Positions 36,259 to 46,700 of a stretch of DNA of 64,000 bases are shown in pieces (position 1 is the first letter of the stretch; each line of letters begins with the position of its first letter). The translations under genes and the position numbers were made by a program. Source of the stretch: an uncultured Sphingomonadaceae bacterium (GTDB lineage: Bacteria > Pseudomonadota > Alphaproteobacteria > Sphingomonadales > Sphingomonadaceae). The notes below the pieces were generated by a model, which saw nothing but the letters and a program-made list of their open reading frames with translations, was not told where the DNA came from and ran no database searches. Where the stretch lies: positions 124,001 to 188,000 of the forward strand of contig CALLJS010000013.1 in assembly GCA_938050045.1 (NCBI GenBank), written 5' to 3'.

Positions 36259-37113
36259 TCATGCCGCTTTTTTACCAGTCATTGTAAAATCGATCATTTT
36301 CACCAAAGTATCGCGCATATCATTGCGATGCACCACCATATCAATCATACCATGATCGAGCAAATATTCAGCGCGTTGGAAGCCTTCGGGTAATTTCTCA
36401 CGGATGGTTTGTTCAATCACGCGCTGGCCAGCGAAACCAATCAAAGCTCCAGGTTCGGCAATTTGTATATCACCAAGCATCGCATAGCTCGCCGTCACGC
36501 CGCCTGTAGTGGGATCGGTCAATACCACAATATAGGGCAGCCCTGCTTCTCGTAACATTGAAATAGCAGCGGTAGAACGCGGCATCTGCATCAAGGATAA
36601 AATGCCTTCCTGCATCCGTGCACCACCCGCTGCCGTGAAAATGATATAAGGCGAGTTGAGTTTTATCGCTTGGCGCACAGCGGCTACAAAAGCCTCTCCA
36701 ACGGCCATACCCATAGACCCGCCCATGAACGCAAAGTCTTGCACACTGATGACGGCCTTATGCCGACCCATTTTGCCATGCGCTGTTATAAGAGCATCTT
36801 GGCGTCTATTAGCTGCTCTTGCGGCTTTAATGCGATCGCTATATTTTTTCTGATCTTTGAATTTTAGAGGGTCTTCGTTGACAGCAGGCACACCCAGTTC
36901 GCTATATTTCCCATCATTGAACAGATTATCAAAACGGGCTTTTGGCCCTATGCGGCCATGATGATCGCATTTCGGGCAGACAGATTGATTTTCCTCATAT
37001 TCTTTTAGGAAGATCATCGTATGACAACCTTTGCATTTATGCCACAAAGTTTCTGACGTTTCGCGCTTAGCGATAAATGGAAGTGCGTTGCGAACGCGCG
37101 TTACCCAACTCAT
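36259..37113 (-). CDS. accD: Acetyl-CoA carboxylase carboxyltransferase subunit beta
   Basis: The 284-residue protein has the N-terminal zinc ribbon (C27, C30, C46, C49) and the crotonase-like core ([19 protein letters not shown], then [15 protein letters not shown] and [16 protein letters not shown]). With AccA it transfers carboxyl from biotin to acetyl-CoA in fatty acid synthesis. It lies 20 bases after trpA in the same direction. Confidence 0.97.
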   Translation of the reverse strand: MSWVTRVRNALPFIAKRETSETLWHKCKGCHTMIFLKEYEENQSVCPKCDHHGRIGPKARFDNLFNDGKYSELGVPAVNEDPLKFKDQKKYSDRIKAARAANRRQDALITAHGKMGRHKAVISVQDFAFMGGSMGMAVGEAFVAAVRQAIKLNSPYIIFTAAGGARMQEGILSLMQMPRSTAAISMLREAGLPYIVVLTDPTTGGVTASYAMLGDIQIAEPGALIGFAGQRVIEQTIREKLPEGFQRAEYLLDHGMIDMVVHRNDMRDTLVKMIDFTMTGKKAA

Positions 37114-37133
37114 GAAAATTTCTCCAAAACTGC

Positions 37134-37922
37134 TTATCTTGCGCTGGCAATAGCAGATGCTAAGCTAGCGACATAGTCCTTTACGGCAGCGGGCGCATCT
37201 TTGCCATATTTTTCGATCAATTCTACTATCGCGCTGCCAACTACCACGCCATCAGCAACATTGGCAATGGCGGCTACTTGATCGGGAGTGCGCACCCCAA
37301 AACCAACCACTATGGGCAAGTCTGTAGCCGATTTCAATCGCTTAACTGCTTCCTCTACACTGGCTTGTGCCGCTTGTTGAAGCCCCGTTATTCCTGCAAC
37401 GCTGACATAATAGAGAAAACCGCTGGCATTATTTAATATGGTCGGCAACCGTGCTGCATCGGTGGTCGGTGTTGCCAGACGAACCAGCGCAATTTGCTCA
37501 TTGCGAAGCGCATCGCCTAGACTATCATCTTCTTCAACGGGAATATCAACACAGATTACGCCATCGATGCCATTGGACACGCATGCATTTGCAAACCATT
37601 CAGGGCCGCGTATCGTCATAGGGTTGGCATAGCCCATCAATATAAGCGGCACATCGGGGTGTCTTGTGCGAAATTCCTTAGCAATATTAAATATATCGGC
37701 GGTTTTTGTGCCGCCTGATAGGCTGCGGATATTTGCCGCTTGGATGGCTGGCCCATCGGCCATCGGATCGGTAAAGGGCATACCCAGTTCGATAATATCG
37801 GCACCGCCTTCTACAAGCGCGTCCAATATTACAAGCGTATCGGCAACCGATGGATCACCAGCGGTAATAAAGGCAATGAGCGCTGCGCGATCTGCGGGAA
37901 AAGCTTTTGAGAGGCGGGTCAC
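37134..37922 (-). CDS. trpA: Tryptophan synthase alpha subunit
   Basis: The 262-residue TIM-barrel protein cleaves indole-glycerol phosphate. It has [29 protein letters not shown] with the catalytic Glu and Asp, and [11 protein letters not shown]. The start is GTG (37920-37922), giving MTRLSKAF; a good Shine-Dalgarno (AAGGA) is about 17 bases upstream, further than usual. It is separated from the next upstream gene by 237 bases containing a 20-bp tandem repeat and a hairpin. Confidence 0.95.
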   Translation of the reverse strand: MTRLSKAFPADRAALIAFITAGDPSVADTLVILDALVEGGADIIELGMPFTDPMADGPAIQAANIRSLSGGTKTADIFNIAKEFRTRHPDVPLILMGYANPMTIRGPEWFANACVSNGIDGVICVDIPVEEDDSLGDALRNEQIALVRLATPTTDAARLPTILNNASGFLYYVSVAGITGLQQAAQASVEEAVKRLKSATDLPIVVGFGVRTPDQVAAIANVADGVVVGSAIVELIEKYGKDAPAAVKDYVASLASAIASAR

Positions 37923-38020
37923 TTTAAATATGTTATATCCTTAAAACAAAATAATGAGTGGTAAATATTGCCATGATGAAAGGCCAAAATATATTCTTTG
38001 AACTTTGCGGCAATCCTCTG

Positions 38021-38060
38021 TGTAAAATCTTAGCGTAGAAGTAAAAATCTTAGCGTAGAA
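38021..38060. repeat. Two tandem 20-bp repeats
   Basis: The unit GTAAAATCTTAGCGTAGAA occurs at 38021-38040 and again, with one inserted A, at 38041-38060. It lies between trpA and the small membrane protein gene. Confidence 0.85.
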
Positions 38061-38068
38061 AAATGATT

Positions 38069-38098
38069 ATGAAAAACCAGTAACGGTTTCATTTTTTT
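38069..38098 (+). terminator. Orphan terminator-like hairpin on the plus strand
   Basis: ATGAAAAACC pairs with GGTTTCAT (8 bp with one bulged A, loop AGTAAC), directly followed by seven T on the plus strand. No plus-strand gene precedes it; all neighbouring genes read the other way. A candidate -35 (TTGAAC, 37998-38003) and -10 lie upstream, so a short plus-strand RNA is possible. Confidence 0.45.
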
Positions 38099-38159
38099 GA
38101 TTGTTTGAAATGGCCGGTTATATATATTTTTCTTTTGGCATAAGAGGGTAATCAGTTCA

Positions 38160-38354
38160 TCATCGACTATTCTTCATGCTTATCAATCCAGATAATATGA
38201 CGCCTATGAAGAATATAATAGTGAGAGTTTGGGTCTTATCATCGATAAGATGCTGCGCCAGCCATGGCCAATAGAGAAGTTTATCGAGGAATATGCTGAT
38301 AATGACCAGTAAGATACCGCCTGCTAGCATAGCTATAAAATTGTTAATGTTCAT
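38160..38354 (-). CDS. Small two-helix membrane protein between trpB and trpA
   Basis: I do not recognise a family for this 64-residue protein. Two hydrophobic helices are visible (about residues 7-23 and 44-58), joined by a loop with WPWLAQHLIDDKTQ, ending KNSR. It begins 23 bases after the trpB stop and on the same strand, with a purine-rich GAAAGAAGAAG before the ATG, so translation is plausible. It lies in an otherwise conserved trpB-trpA junction. It could be a spurious frame, but hydrophobic patterning and position favour a real gene. Confidence 0.6.
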   Translation of the reverse strand: MNINNFIAMLAGGILLVIISIFLDKLLYWPWLAQHLIDDKTQTLTIIFFIGVILSGLISMKNSR

Positions 38355-38377
38355 ATTCTTCTTCTTTCAGTATATTC

Positions 38378-39625
38378 TTATATATCGGTTCCTAAAGCCT
38401 CTGCGCCTAGTGCCTCTGCGACTGTGAATATATCTTTATCGCCTCTACCGCAAAGGTTGGCAAGAATGATCTGGTCTTGATCCATTTTAATCGCCTCGCG
38501 CGCTACGGCTGCAATAGCATGAGAGGGTTCTAATGCAGGGATAATGCCTTCGGTGCGGCATAATAGTTGAAACGCATCTAGAGCCTGAGCATCGGTAACG
38601 CTATCATAGTGCACGCGCCCGCTTTCCTTTAGCCAACTATGCTCTGGGCCAATGCCTGGATAATCAAGTCCTGCTGATATGCTATGTGCTTCATCTATTT
38701 GGCCGTCTTCATCTTGGAGCAAATAGGTTTTATTTCCATGCAATATACCTGGTTTCCCGCCCGATAAAGATGCCGCATGTTCTTTGTCTAACCCATGACC
38801 GGCGGCTTCTACGCCGAGCATTTTCACACTCTTATCATCCAAAAACGGATGGAATAATCCAATGGCATTGCTACCCCCGCCAATCGCTGCGACCAGCATA
38901 TCGGGCAGGCGATTGATACGCTCTAACATTTGCGAACGGGCTTCTTTGCCGATAACGCTCTGAAAATCACGTACAATTTCGGGGTAAGGGTGCGGCCCAG
39001 CGGCTGTTCCTATGATATAGAATGTGTCATCCACATTGGCGACCCAATCTCTAAGTGCCTCATTCATAGCATCTTTTAGCGTCGCAGTGCCGCTCTCAAC
39101 GGGGATAACCGTCGCCCCTAATAATTTCATGCGAAACATATTGGGTGCTTGGCGTTCTATATCTTTGCTGCCCATATAAATATAGCAAGGTAATCCAAAA
39201 CGCGCGCAAACAGTAGCCGTGGCAACGCCATGCTGACCCGCGCCCGTCTCGGCAATAATGCGGGTTTTACCCATGCGCATAGCGAGCAATATTTGGCCAA
39301 TGCAATTGTTGATTTTGTGTGCACCCGTATGGTTTAATTCATCGCGCTTAAACCAAATTTGCGCGCCTTTACCCTCGGGGGCTGCTTTACGCAGTTCCTC
39401 AGTCAAGCCTTGCGCATAATAAAGCGGGGAAGGGCGACCCACATAATGGGTCAATAGATCATCAAATTGAGTAGAAAATTCTGGGTCATTTTGAGCCGCA
39501 CGATATTCTTTTTCCAAATCGAGAATAAGCGGCATCAAAGTTTCGGCTACATAACGCCCACCAAATTGACCAAAATGCCCGCGCTCATCGGGTTGGTTCT
39601 TAAAACTATTGGCTTGCTCGTTCAT
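38378..39625 (-). CDS. trpB: Tryptophan synthase beta subunit
   Basis: The 415-residue PLP enzyme joins indole and serine. It begins with [15 protein letters not shown] and has the PLP lysine in HTGAHKINN, the catalytic glutamate in [13 protein letters not shown], and GGGSNAIG for phosphate binding. It follows trpF after 34 bases. Length and motifs are normal. Confidence 0.97.
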   Translation of the reverse strand: MNEQANSFKNQPDERGHFGQFGGRYVAETLMPLILDLEKEYRAAQNDPEFSTQFDDLLTHYVGRPSPLYYAQGLTEELRKAAPEGKGAQIWFKRDELNHTGAHKINNCIGQILLAMRMGKTRIIAETGAGQHGVATATVCARFGLPCYIYMGSKDIERQAPNMFRMKLLGATVIPVESGTATLKDAMNEALRDWVANVDDTFYIIGTAAGPHPYPEIVRDFQSVIGKEARSQMLERINRLPDMLVAAIGGGSNAIGLFHPFLDDKSVKMLGVEAAGHGLDKEHAASLSGGKPGILHGNKTYLLQDEDGQIDEAHSISAGLDYPGIGPEHSWLKESGRVHYDSVTDAQALDAFQLLCRTEGIIPALEPSHAIAAVAREAIKMDQDQIILANLCGRGDKDIFTVAEALGAEALGTDI

Positions 39626-39659
39626 AATTTTAGGGCCTAAAGAAGGGGCTAAGAAGCGT

Positions 39660-40289
39660 TTATATAGTGCTAACCGCTTGGCAGAATCGCATAATTTTGT
39701 CTATATCCTTTTTACCAGCTACGCTCTCGACACCAGAAGATGTATCGACCAAGGGCGCATTTGTTGCAGTCAATGCTTGCGCTACATTATCTGGATTCAA
39801 CCCGCCTGCTAAGCCCCAGTTTATAGCGTGCTCATGCGTGCGCAACAATTCCCAATCAAAGCTAGTTCCTGTGCCGCCAGGCAGAGCCTTTGCGGGCGCA
39901 TCAAATAATAAGCGATCGACAATGCCATTATATCGCGCGCACTTTATCAGGCTATGCCGATCGCGCACGCCAAGCGCTTTCCATACTTTTACTTTGGTTT
40001 TTTCTTTGACCAATTTGATCCATTCGGGCGTTTCGCTGCCATGAAATTGCAGCACATCGGGTTTGACTATGGTCAGGCCATTGGCCGTTTCAGTGGGCGA
40101 TGCATTGACCAATAGCATTACAATTTTGAGCGAGTTTGGCGCGTTTCTGCGGATTTCTGCTGCTTGTTCGAACGAGACATGGCGCGGGCTTTTCTGATAA
40201 TGCACTAGGCCGATATAATCAGCCCCTGCATCAGCCGCCGCTTGCATAGTTTCAATGGTGCTGATGCCACATATTTTGATTTTGGCCAT
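39660..40289 (-). CDS. trpF: Phosphoribosylanthranilate isomerase
   Basis: The 209-residue TIM-barrel protein starts [20 protein letters not shown], and has [12 protein letters not shown] and the [14 protein letters not shown] segment near the C-terminus. VDTSSGVES is the phosphate-binding signature. It catalyses the third step of tryptophan synthesis. The gene lies between pyrF and trpB on the minus strand. Confidence 0.96.
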   Translation of the reverse strand: MAKIKICGISTIETMQAAADAGADYIGLVHYQKSPRHVSFEQAAEIRRNAPNSLKIVMLLVNASPTETANGLTIVKPDVLQFHGSETPEWIKLVKEKTKVKVWKALGVRDRHSLIKCARYNGIVDRLLFDAPAKALPGGTGTSFDWELLRTHEHAINWGLAGGLNPDNVAQALTATNAPLVDTSSGVESVAGKKDIDKIMRFCQAVSTI

Positions 40290-40328
40290 ATATAATTTCT
40301 ATTTTTTAGTGGATTTAAGGTGTGAATA

Positions 40329-41003
40329 TCATAAAGTTGCGCCAATATCGCGTGCGGCTTGATCGGGATCCGCAGCTTGCGTAATCGGTCTACCAATCAC
40401 CAGCATTGATGCGCCATCATTCATAGCTTGGCTCGGCGTAACAACACGTTTTTGATCGCCAACCTTGCCGCCGCTAGGGCGAATGCCAGGAACGACAAAA
40501 TAACCATTTTTCCATCGTTTATGCGCAGCTTTGACCTCTTGGCCAGAGCAAACAATGCCGTCTAATCCAGCCTCTGCTGCCAGATCGGCTAATCTTTCGA
40601 CTTGCGCATGCGAATTACTCTCCATGCCGATGCGCCCTAAATCATGATCGTTTAGGCTAGTTAAAATAGTAACGCCAACGACTTTGATGTTTTTACCAGC
40701 CGCTGCTTTAGCATCCTCCATCATCGCTCTGCCGCCGCTGGCGTGGATAGTGATAACGGCGGGTTCTAATATGTTAATAGCCTGCATTGCTTTCGCAACG
40801 GTATTGGGAATATCGTGCAGTTTTAAGTCAAGAAAGATGGGTAGCCCTATTTTGGCGACTTCATGCACACCATGATGGCCATTAGCGCAAAAAAATTCGA
40901 GGCCCAATTTTATCCCGCCGACATGACCTTTTACCTTTTTTGCCAATATGATGGCATTATCCAGATAGGGTGTATCAACAGCGACAAAAATAGGGTTGCT
41001 CAT
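40329..41003 (-). CDS. pyrF: Orotidine 5'-phosphate decarboxylase
   Basis: The 224-residue barrel enzyme makes UMP. It starts IFVAVDTPYLDNA, and the catalytic D-K-x-x-D motif is present as FLDLKLHDIPNTV. The C-terminal phosphate site VIGRPITQAADP is conserved. Its ATG follows the lapA stop by one base, so translation is probably coupled. Confidence 0.96.
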   Translation of the reverse strand: MSNPIFVAVDTPYLDNAIILAKKVKGHVGGIKLGLEFFCANGHHGVHEVAKIGLPIFLDLKLHDIPNTVAKAMQAINILEPAVITIHASGGRAMMEDAKAAAGKNIKVVGVTILTSLNDHDLGRIGMESNSHAQVERLADLAAEAGLDGIVCSGQEVKAAHKRWKNGYFVVPGIRPSGGKVGDQKRVVTPSQAMNDGASMLVIGRPITQAADPDQAARDIGATL

Positions 41004-41004
41004 A

Positions 41005-41328
41005 TCATTCGCTTTCTAATGATGTTTTGGGTTCTAAAGGCGATACACCGCCGCTTGGTTTGGGAACATCGTTGATATTGAGCGGCGGATGACGCGCCGT
41101 ATTTTGTGCATTATTAACTTTGCGGTTCAATCTCCATTTTATGATACGGTGCCAGAAATAAAGTGGGAGAAAGCCAATAAGTAAGCTGCCAACCACAAGC
41201 ACAGGTAATTTGGTATCTACTAACAATCCGCCCCATATAGATATGGTAATAGGTGTCCAATTATTGGCTGAGAATATGATGATTAGAATCAGTAAAATCA
41301 CCCAAAATAATATTTGCAAAAATTTCAT
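41005..41328 (-). CDS. LapA domain (DUF1049) membrane protein
   Basis: This 107-residue inner-membrane protein has two helices (about residues 3-20 and 39-56). IIIFSANNWTPITISIWGG before the second helix and the H-RIIKWR stretch after it match the LapA/DUF1049 family. A proline-rich cytoplasmic tail follows. In E. coli LapA works with LapB in controlling LPS synthesis; the role here is inferred only. The start at 41328 has TAAGGA just before it and is preferred to 41370. Confidence 0.8.
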   Translation of the reverse strand: MKFLQILFWVILLILIIIFSANNWTPITISIWGGLLVDTKLPVLVVGSLLIGFLPLYFWHRIIKWRLNRKVNNAQNTARHPPLNINDVPKPSGGVSPLEPKTSLESE

Positions 41329-41391
41329 TATTTTCCTTACTATCAAGTAACATAATGTAGCATAGCGCAAATATTAACAAAAATATAGCAA

Positions 41392-42702
41392 TTATCCAAA
41401 AACGCGATCAAAAATAATATCGATATTTTTGAAATGATACTCTAAATTGAAACGCTCTTCTAATTCCGTATCAGATAATTTAGCACGCACCATTTCGTCA
41501 GCTTTGAGCAATTCAAGCAAAGATAATTGTCCATCGCTCTCCCATACTTTCATAGCGTTGCGTTGAACGATACCATAGCTGTCTTCGCGGCTGATACCCG
41601 ATTGGGTGAGAGCTAATAACACGCGCTGAGAATGCACTAATCCGCCCATACGGTCGAGATTTTTCTGCATCCGTTCAGGATAGATAAGCAATTTGTCCAT
41701 GACGCCCGTTATACGCGCTAATGCAAAATCTAGGGTAATGGTGGCATCGGGGCCAATCATGCGCTCTACCGAACTATGCGATATATCGCGCTCATGCCAT
41801 AAAGCGACATTTTCCATAGCAGGCGTGACTGCGCTGCGCACCATACGAGCAAGACCCGTTAGATTTTCTGTTAAAATTGGGTTGCGTTTATGCGGCATTG
41901 CGGATGAGCCTTTTTGCCCCGGAGAAAAATATTCCTCGGCCTCTAATACTTCGGTGCGTTGTAAATGGCGAACCTCAACGGCCAACCGTTCGATTGACGA
42001 TGCAATAACGCCAAGTACGGCAAAATACATAGCATGACGATCGCGCGGTATGACTTGCGTAGATACAGGCTCTATCTCTAATCCTAATTTTTTGGCAACA
42101 TAAGCTTCGACAGATGGGTCAATATTGGCAAATGTGCCTACAGCTCCCGATATTGCACAGGTGGCAATTTCTTTGCGGCCTGCAATGAGTCGATCCCGAC
42201 CGCGCTCTAATTCGGCATAGGCTTGCGCGAGCTTCATGCCAAAGGTTACAGGCTCGGCATGGATACCATGGCTGCGTCCGATGGTAGGGGTCAATTTATG
42301 CTCAAATGCGCGTCTCTTAATGGCTTCGAGCAATTTGTCCATATCGGCTATCAACAAATCTGTAGCCTGCGTTAGCTGAACGGCTAAGCAAGTATCGAGC
42401 ACATCGGAAGAGGTCATGCCTTGGTGCATGAAACGGGCTTCATCGCCAATATTTTGCGCGACCCATGTCAAAAATGCGATAACGTCATGCTTGGTGATGG
42501 CCTCGATAGCATCAATGGCAGGAACGTCAATTTTTGGGTTTGTTTTCCACCAACCCCATAGCGCATCGGCTGCGCTTTGCGGCACAACGCCTAATTGCGC
42601 CAATTTATCGGTGGCATGGGCTTCTATTTCAAACCAAATGCGAAATTTATTTTCGGGTTCCCATATAGCAACCATATCAGGGCGGGAATAACGTGGGACC
42701 AT
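41392..42702 (-). CDS. purB: Adenylosuccinate lyase
   Basis: The 436-residue enzyme acts twice in purine synthesis. Motifs include the N-terminal MVPRYSRPDM, the TSSDVLDTCLAVQL segment, GRSHGIHAEP with the catalytic histidine, and the fumarase-superfamily signature GSSAMPHKRNPI. I start at ATG 42700-42702; the frame is open to 42798, but the 32 extra residues do not fit. Purine-rich AGAGAG precedes the start. Confidence 0.95.
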   Translation of the reverse strand: MVPRYSRPDMVAIWEPENKFRIWFEIEAHATDKLAQLGVVPQSAADALWGWWKTNPKIDVPAIDAIEAITKHDVIAFLTWVAQNIGDEARFMHQGMTSSDVLDTCLAVQLTQATDLLIADMDKLLEAIKRRAFEHKLTPTIGRSHGIHAEPVTFGMKLAQAYAELERGRDRLIAGRKEIATCAISGAVGTFANIDPSVEAYVAKKLGLEIEPVSTQVIPRDRHAMYFAVLGVIASSIERLAVEVRHLQRTEVLEAEEYFSPGQKGSSAMPHKRNPILTENLTGLARMVRSAVTPAMENVALWHERDISHSSVERMIGPDATITLDFALARITGVMDKLLIYPERMQKNLDRMGGLVHSQRVLLALTQSGISREDSYGIVQRNAMKVWESDGQLSLLELLKADEMVRAKLSDTELEERFNLEYHFKNIDIIFDRVFG

Positions 42703-42823
42703 GGGAAAGCTCTCTTTTCTCTGGTTGAAATCATGCCCAAATAGAGCAGAGAATCGGTGGTAATATAATATAGCATCCGCTAGCAGGAAGCATGTCATGC
42801 TTCAACATGGTGAACCAAAATCT

Positions 42824-43576
42824 CTAAATTAATCCAGCACCGCGCATAGAGCTGTGCCCATCTTTGCCAATGATGATATGGTCATGCACCGCAATGCCCA
42901 TTTTTTTCCCTGCATCGATGACTTCGCGGGTTAATTCAATGTCTTGGCGACTAGGAGCACTATCTCCGCTAGGGTGATTATGAACCAATATGATAGATGC
43001 TGCGCCAAGGTCAATGGCGCGGCGCATGACTTCTCTTACATAGATAGCGGCTTGATCGATCGAACCCTCGCCGGTGACTTCATCGCGGATTAGCATATTT
43101 TTGCTGTTGAGAAATAAAATGCGAATGCGCTCTGTTGTTAAATGGGCCATATCCGCGCGCAAATAATCCAGCAATGATTGCCATGAAGATAATATTGGTT
43201 GTTCGCGTACAGGTTCGCTAATCAATCGTAATGCCGCCGCTTGCACAATTTTAAGCGCAGCAATGCTGGTTTCGCCCAACCCTTTTTGGCGGTTAAGATT
43301 TTGCGGATCAGCGGTCAATAGAGCTGATAGCCCGCCATAATGGGATAATAATTGCTTGGCGAGGGGCTTTGTATCGCGCCTTGGTATGGCGAGAGCCAGC
43401 AAATATTCGATCAATTCATGATCCAATAATGCATCGCTGCCTTGGTCTAATAATCTCTGCCTCAGCCTTGCACGATGCCCAGTTGCATCATTTGCAAGTT
43501 TTTTCTTTGGTTGCTTAGAACTATCATCTTCATCGCTATTTTGAGCAGATTTATCATCAAATAAACTTCTACTCAT
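42824..43576 (-). CDS. radC: RadC family (JAB domain) protein
   Basis: The 250-residue protein has an acidic-basic N-terminal tail, helix-hairpin-helix-like sequence (NRQKGLGETSIAALKIVQA) and a JAMM domain with VHNHPSGDSAPSRQD, the metal-binding motif. The role of RadC remains unclear despite its name. It lies upstream of purB and divergent from ydbH. Confidence 0.93.
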   Translation of the reverse strand: MSRSLFDDKSAQNSDEDDSSKQPKKKLANDATGHRARLRQRLLDQGSDALLDHELIEYLLALAIPRRDTKPLAKQLLSHYGGLSALLTADPQNLNRQKGLGETSIAALKIVQAAALRLISEPVREQPILSSWQSLLDYLRADMAHLTTERIRILFLNSKNMLIRDEVTGEGSIDQAAIYVREVMRRAIDLGAASIILVHNHPSGDSAPSRQDIELTREVIDAGKKMGIAVHDHIIIGKDGHSSMRGAGLI

Positions 43577-43716
43577 AGAAAGTTAGTCCTCAATTTAGTA
43601 TCGATCAATTTACATTTTATCCTACTATTGATGCTATTAATGGGCTGAATATTTGGTTTTTGCAATATTAATAATATCACTATTTTTTTAAGAAGTTGAT
43701 TGCAAGCTGGATAGTT

Positions 43717-46700
43717 ATGTTCCACTTTAATGCAATGAATGCAGAAAACTCTTCATCTGAATTGACAATAGCAATAGCGCGTCACAAAAAACGCTGGCTA
43801 TTGCTAGCCATTCTATTGTTAATAATCGGGTTTGCACTATTTGCATGGTCCCAGCGCATTGCTATTGCCGATCGTGCGCTGCGGCATCAATTACAAGATT
43901 ATGATGTAGCCGTTGCGTATGAAATAGTTGAAATAGGGCCAAGGTTTCAACGGTTGCGTAATATCGTCATTGGCGATCCTATAAATCCTGATTTTACTGC
44001 AAAAGAAGTTGATGTTGATTTGAAAATCAGCTTGGCAGGGGCTGTATTACGGACAATATGGGTGCGCGGCGGCTCTCTAAAAGGCAGCTATAAAAAAGGT
44101 GAATTAAGTTTTGGTGAGCTTGATGCATTGTTAGAGACTGATGAAGAAACACCATTTGAATTTCCTGACCTTGCGCTAGATATTGCCAATAGTAAAATGC
44201 AATTGGACAGCGATTGGGGCATCATTGGAATAGGATTAGCGGGCAGGGGGCATCTGCAAAGAAATTTTAGCGGTTCATTGGCTGTTAAATCAAATAAGCT
44301 GAATTTTGGCGATTGCGCCATCAGTAACAGCCGATATTCGGGACACATTAAAATATCTAATCAGCAACCCAGCATAGATGGTTGGATAGAAAATGAGAGC
44401 GTAAATTGTGATGCTGGCCAAATTAGCGGCACATCCATTGCGATTGATACAAGCTTGTCGACAGGCTTTAATCGATGGCGCGGTAATGCCGATATAACGC
44501 TTGATGATGCCAAAAATGAGACGATAGCATTAAAAAGATTAGAAGCAAAAGTTGGATTTTCTGGCAATTTAGAACGAACAGATTTGCAATATGAGCTTCA
44601 GAAAACGGCGTTTATTGCACCAGGTCTCTCGATTGATAATATACAGACAAAGGGGGATGCTCGCTTATCCTTTCTAGAGAAAGGCTATAATCTGGCCGCT
44701 CTGGGCAATGCTTCGCTTGCGGGGGCTTCTGCTGAGCCTTCTGCTATCGACACTCTGCAGTCATATCGCAATATCGCCGATAATAGCCCTATGGCTCCGC
44801 TTCTGCGCATATGGGCACCAGCATTAGCACAGAGTGTTGCGAATTTTTCGGCTACTATGGGTTATGATGTTGCCCTTGGTGATACAGTCAGCAAACAGAA
44901 TAATATCGTATTAGACAATGTGAAATTATTATCAAAATCGGGTGTTCACCTCTCTTTGTCAAACATGATAAAATTTGCAAAAAATAGCCAGCGCGTTTCT
45001 TGGCGCATAGCGTCACCTATTGGGCTTGCGATTAGGGGCGGTAATCTGCCAAATCTAACCGCTAATCTTCAGCAAGGCAGGGGCAATATTTGGTTGGGGC
45101 AGATTGAGATGCCCGCCTATACAGCGGGGAGTGCATTGCTTGCGCTCAATGGAGTAAAATTTAGAGGTGCATTGGGCGGCAAATGGCGTTTTAGCGGCTC
45201 TACACTCATAAGTGGTGCTATACCATCAGGCCATGTTGAGCGGTTATCATTGCCCATTGATGGTCACTGGAATCCCAATGGCGGCTTTGAATTATTAAAG
45301 GGTTGCAAAAATATATCCTTCGTAAACTTACAAGCCGGTGATTTGAATTTGCACAATCAGAATATTGAAATTTGCCCCGATGGTCAAAACTCTATTGTAA
45401 GCTCTGGCGGCAGTGCGATTGAAATTGCAGGACAGATACGCAATTTTTCTGCCTTAGCAACATTAGGGCAAAACCCTATGTCGATGCAAACAGGCAATAT
45501 TGTGTTCAGTTTAAAAGAGGGTTTGATCGCTTCTGATGTCAGTGTGGGCATTGGCGATCGCAATAATCTATCGTCATTTGAAATGACTCAATTAACCGCC
45601 ACATTTAACGAAGAAAATTTATCAGGAACAGTGGTTGATGGCAGAGCAAAAATAGGATCAGTCCCGCTAGATATTGGGGATGCGCAGCTAAATTGGAAGT
45701 TTGAGAATAATATATTGAGCACCACGGGCAGCCTTGATGTGCGTGATGCAGAGCAAGTTGATCGCTTTCAGCCTGTGACTATACCTGATTTGTCATTGAC
45801 GCTAAAAAATGGTGAAATCGTGGCTCTAGCCTCGGTTCAAGAGCCAAATAGCAAGCGTAAATTAGCCGATATAGATGTGAAACATAGCTTATCAGATGCG
45901 ACTGGCCGTGCTTTATTTTCAGTAGATAATTTAATATTTAATGACGAATTACAGCCTGAATCGCTCAGCAATATTGTGCTTGGGGTTGTGGCTAATGTGC
46001 AAGGCGCAATAAATGGCGATGGTGAGATTGTATGGGATGGCGATGATGTTAAATCAACGGGTAAGTTTTCATCACAAGGATTAGATCTAGCCGCAGCCTT
46101 TGGGCCTGTTAATGGATTGTCGGGTGAAATTTCTTTGACTGATTTGTTCAATTTTGAAAGCGAAGACCGTCAAATTTTGACCTTAGCTTCGGTAAACCCT
46201 GGCGTTGAAGTATTGGATGGCCGTATAAGCTATCAACTATTACCCGGTCAGAAAATTCAAATATATGGCGGGAGCTGGCCCTTTGCTGGAGGACGCCTTG
46301 TTCTAGAACCCACGATTTGGGATTTAGCAGAGGATGTAGAGCGTAAAATGACGTTTGAAGTAACAGGAATGGATGCAGCTATATTCTTGAACCAGTTTGA
46401 ATTTGCTAGTCTCCAGACCAGTGGAAGTTTCGATGGCCGATTGCCGATGGTTTTTGATTCACAGGGTGGACGTATTGTCGGAGGCAGCTTGGTTTCCAGG
46501 AACGGCGGCAATTTCTCTTATGTCGATGATTTGGCCGACTATGATTTAAGTGCTATTGCTAATTATGCTTTTAATACCCTAAAATCGATAGATTATGAAA
46601 CGATGATAGTTGCTATGGATGGCAATATTGAAGGTGAAATTGTTACAGGCGTTAAATTAACGGGCCTCAAACAAGGTGCAGAAACCGATAAAAATTTTAT

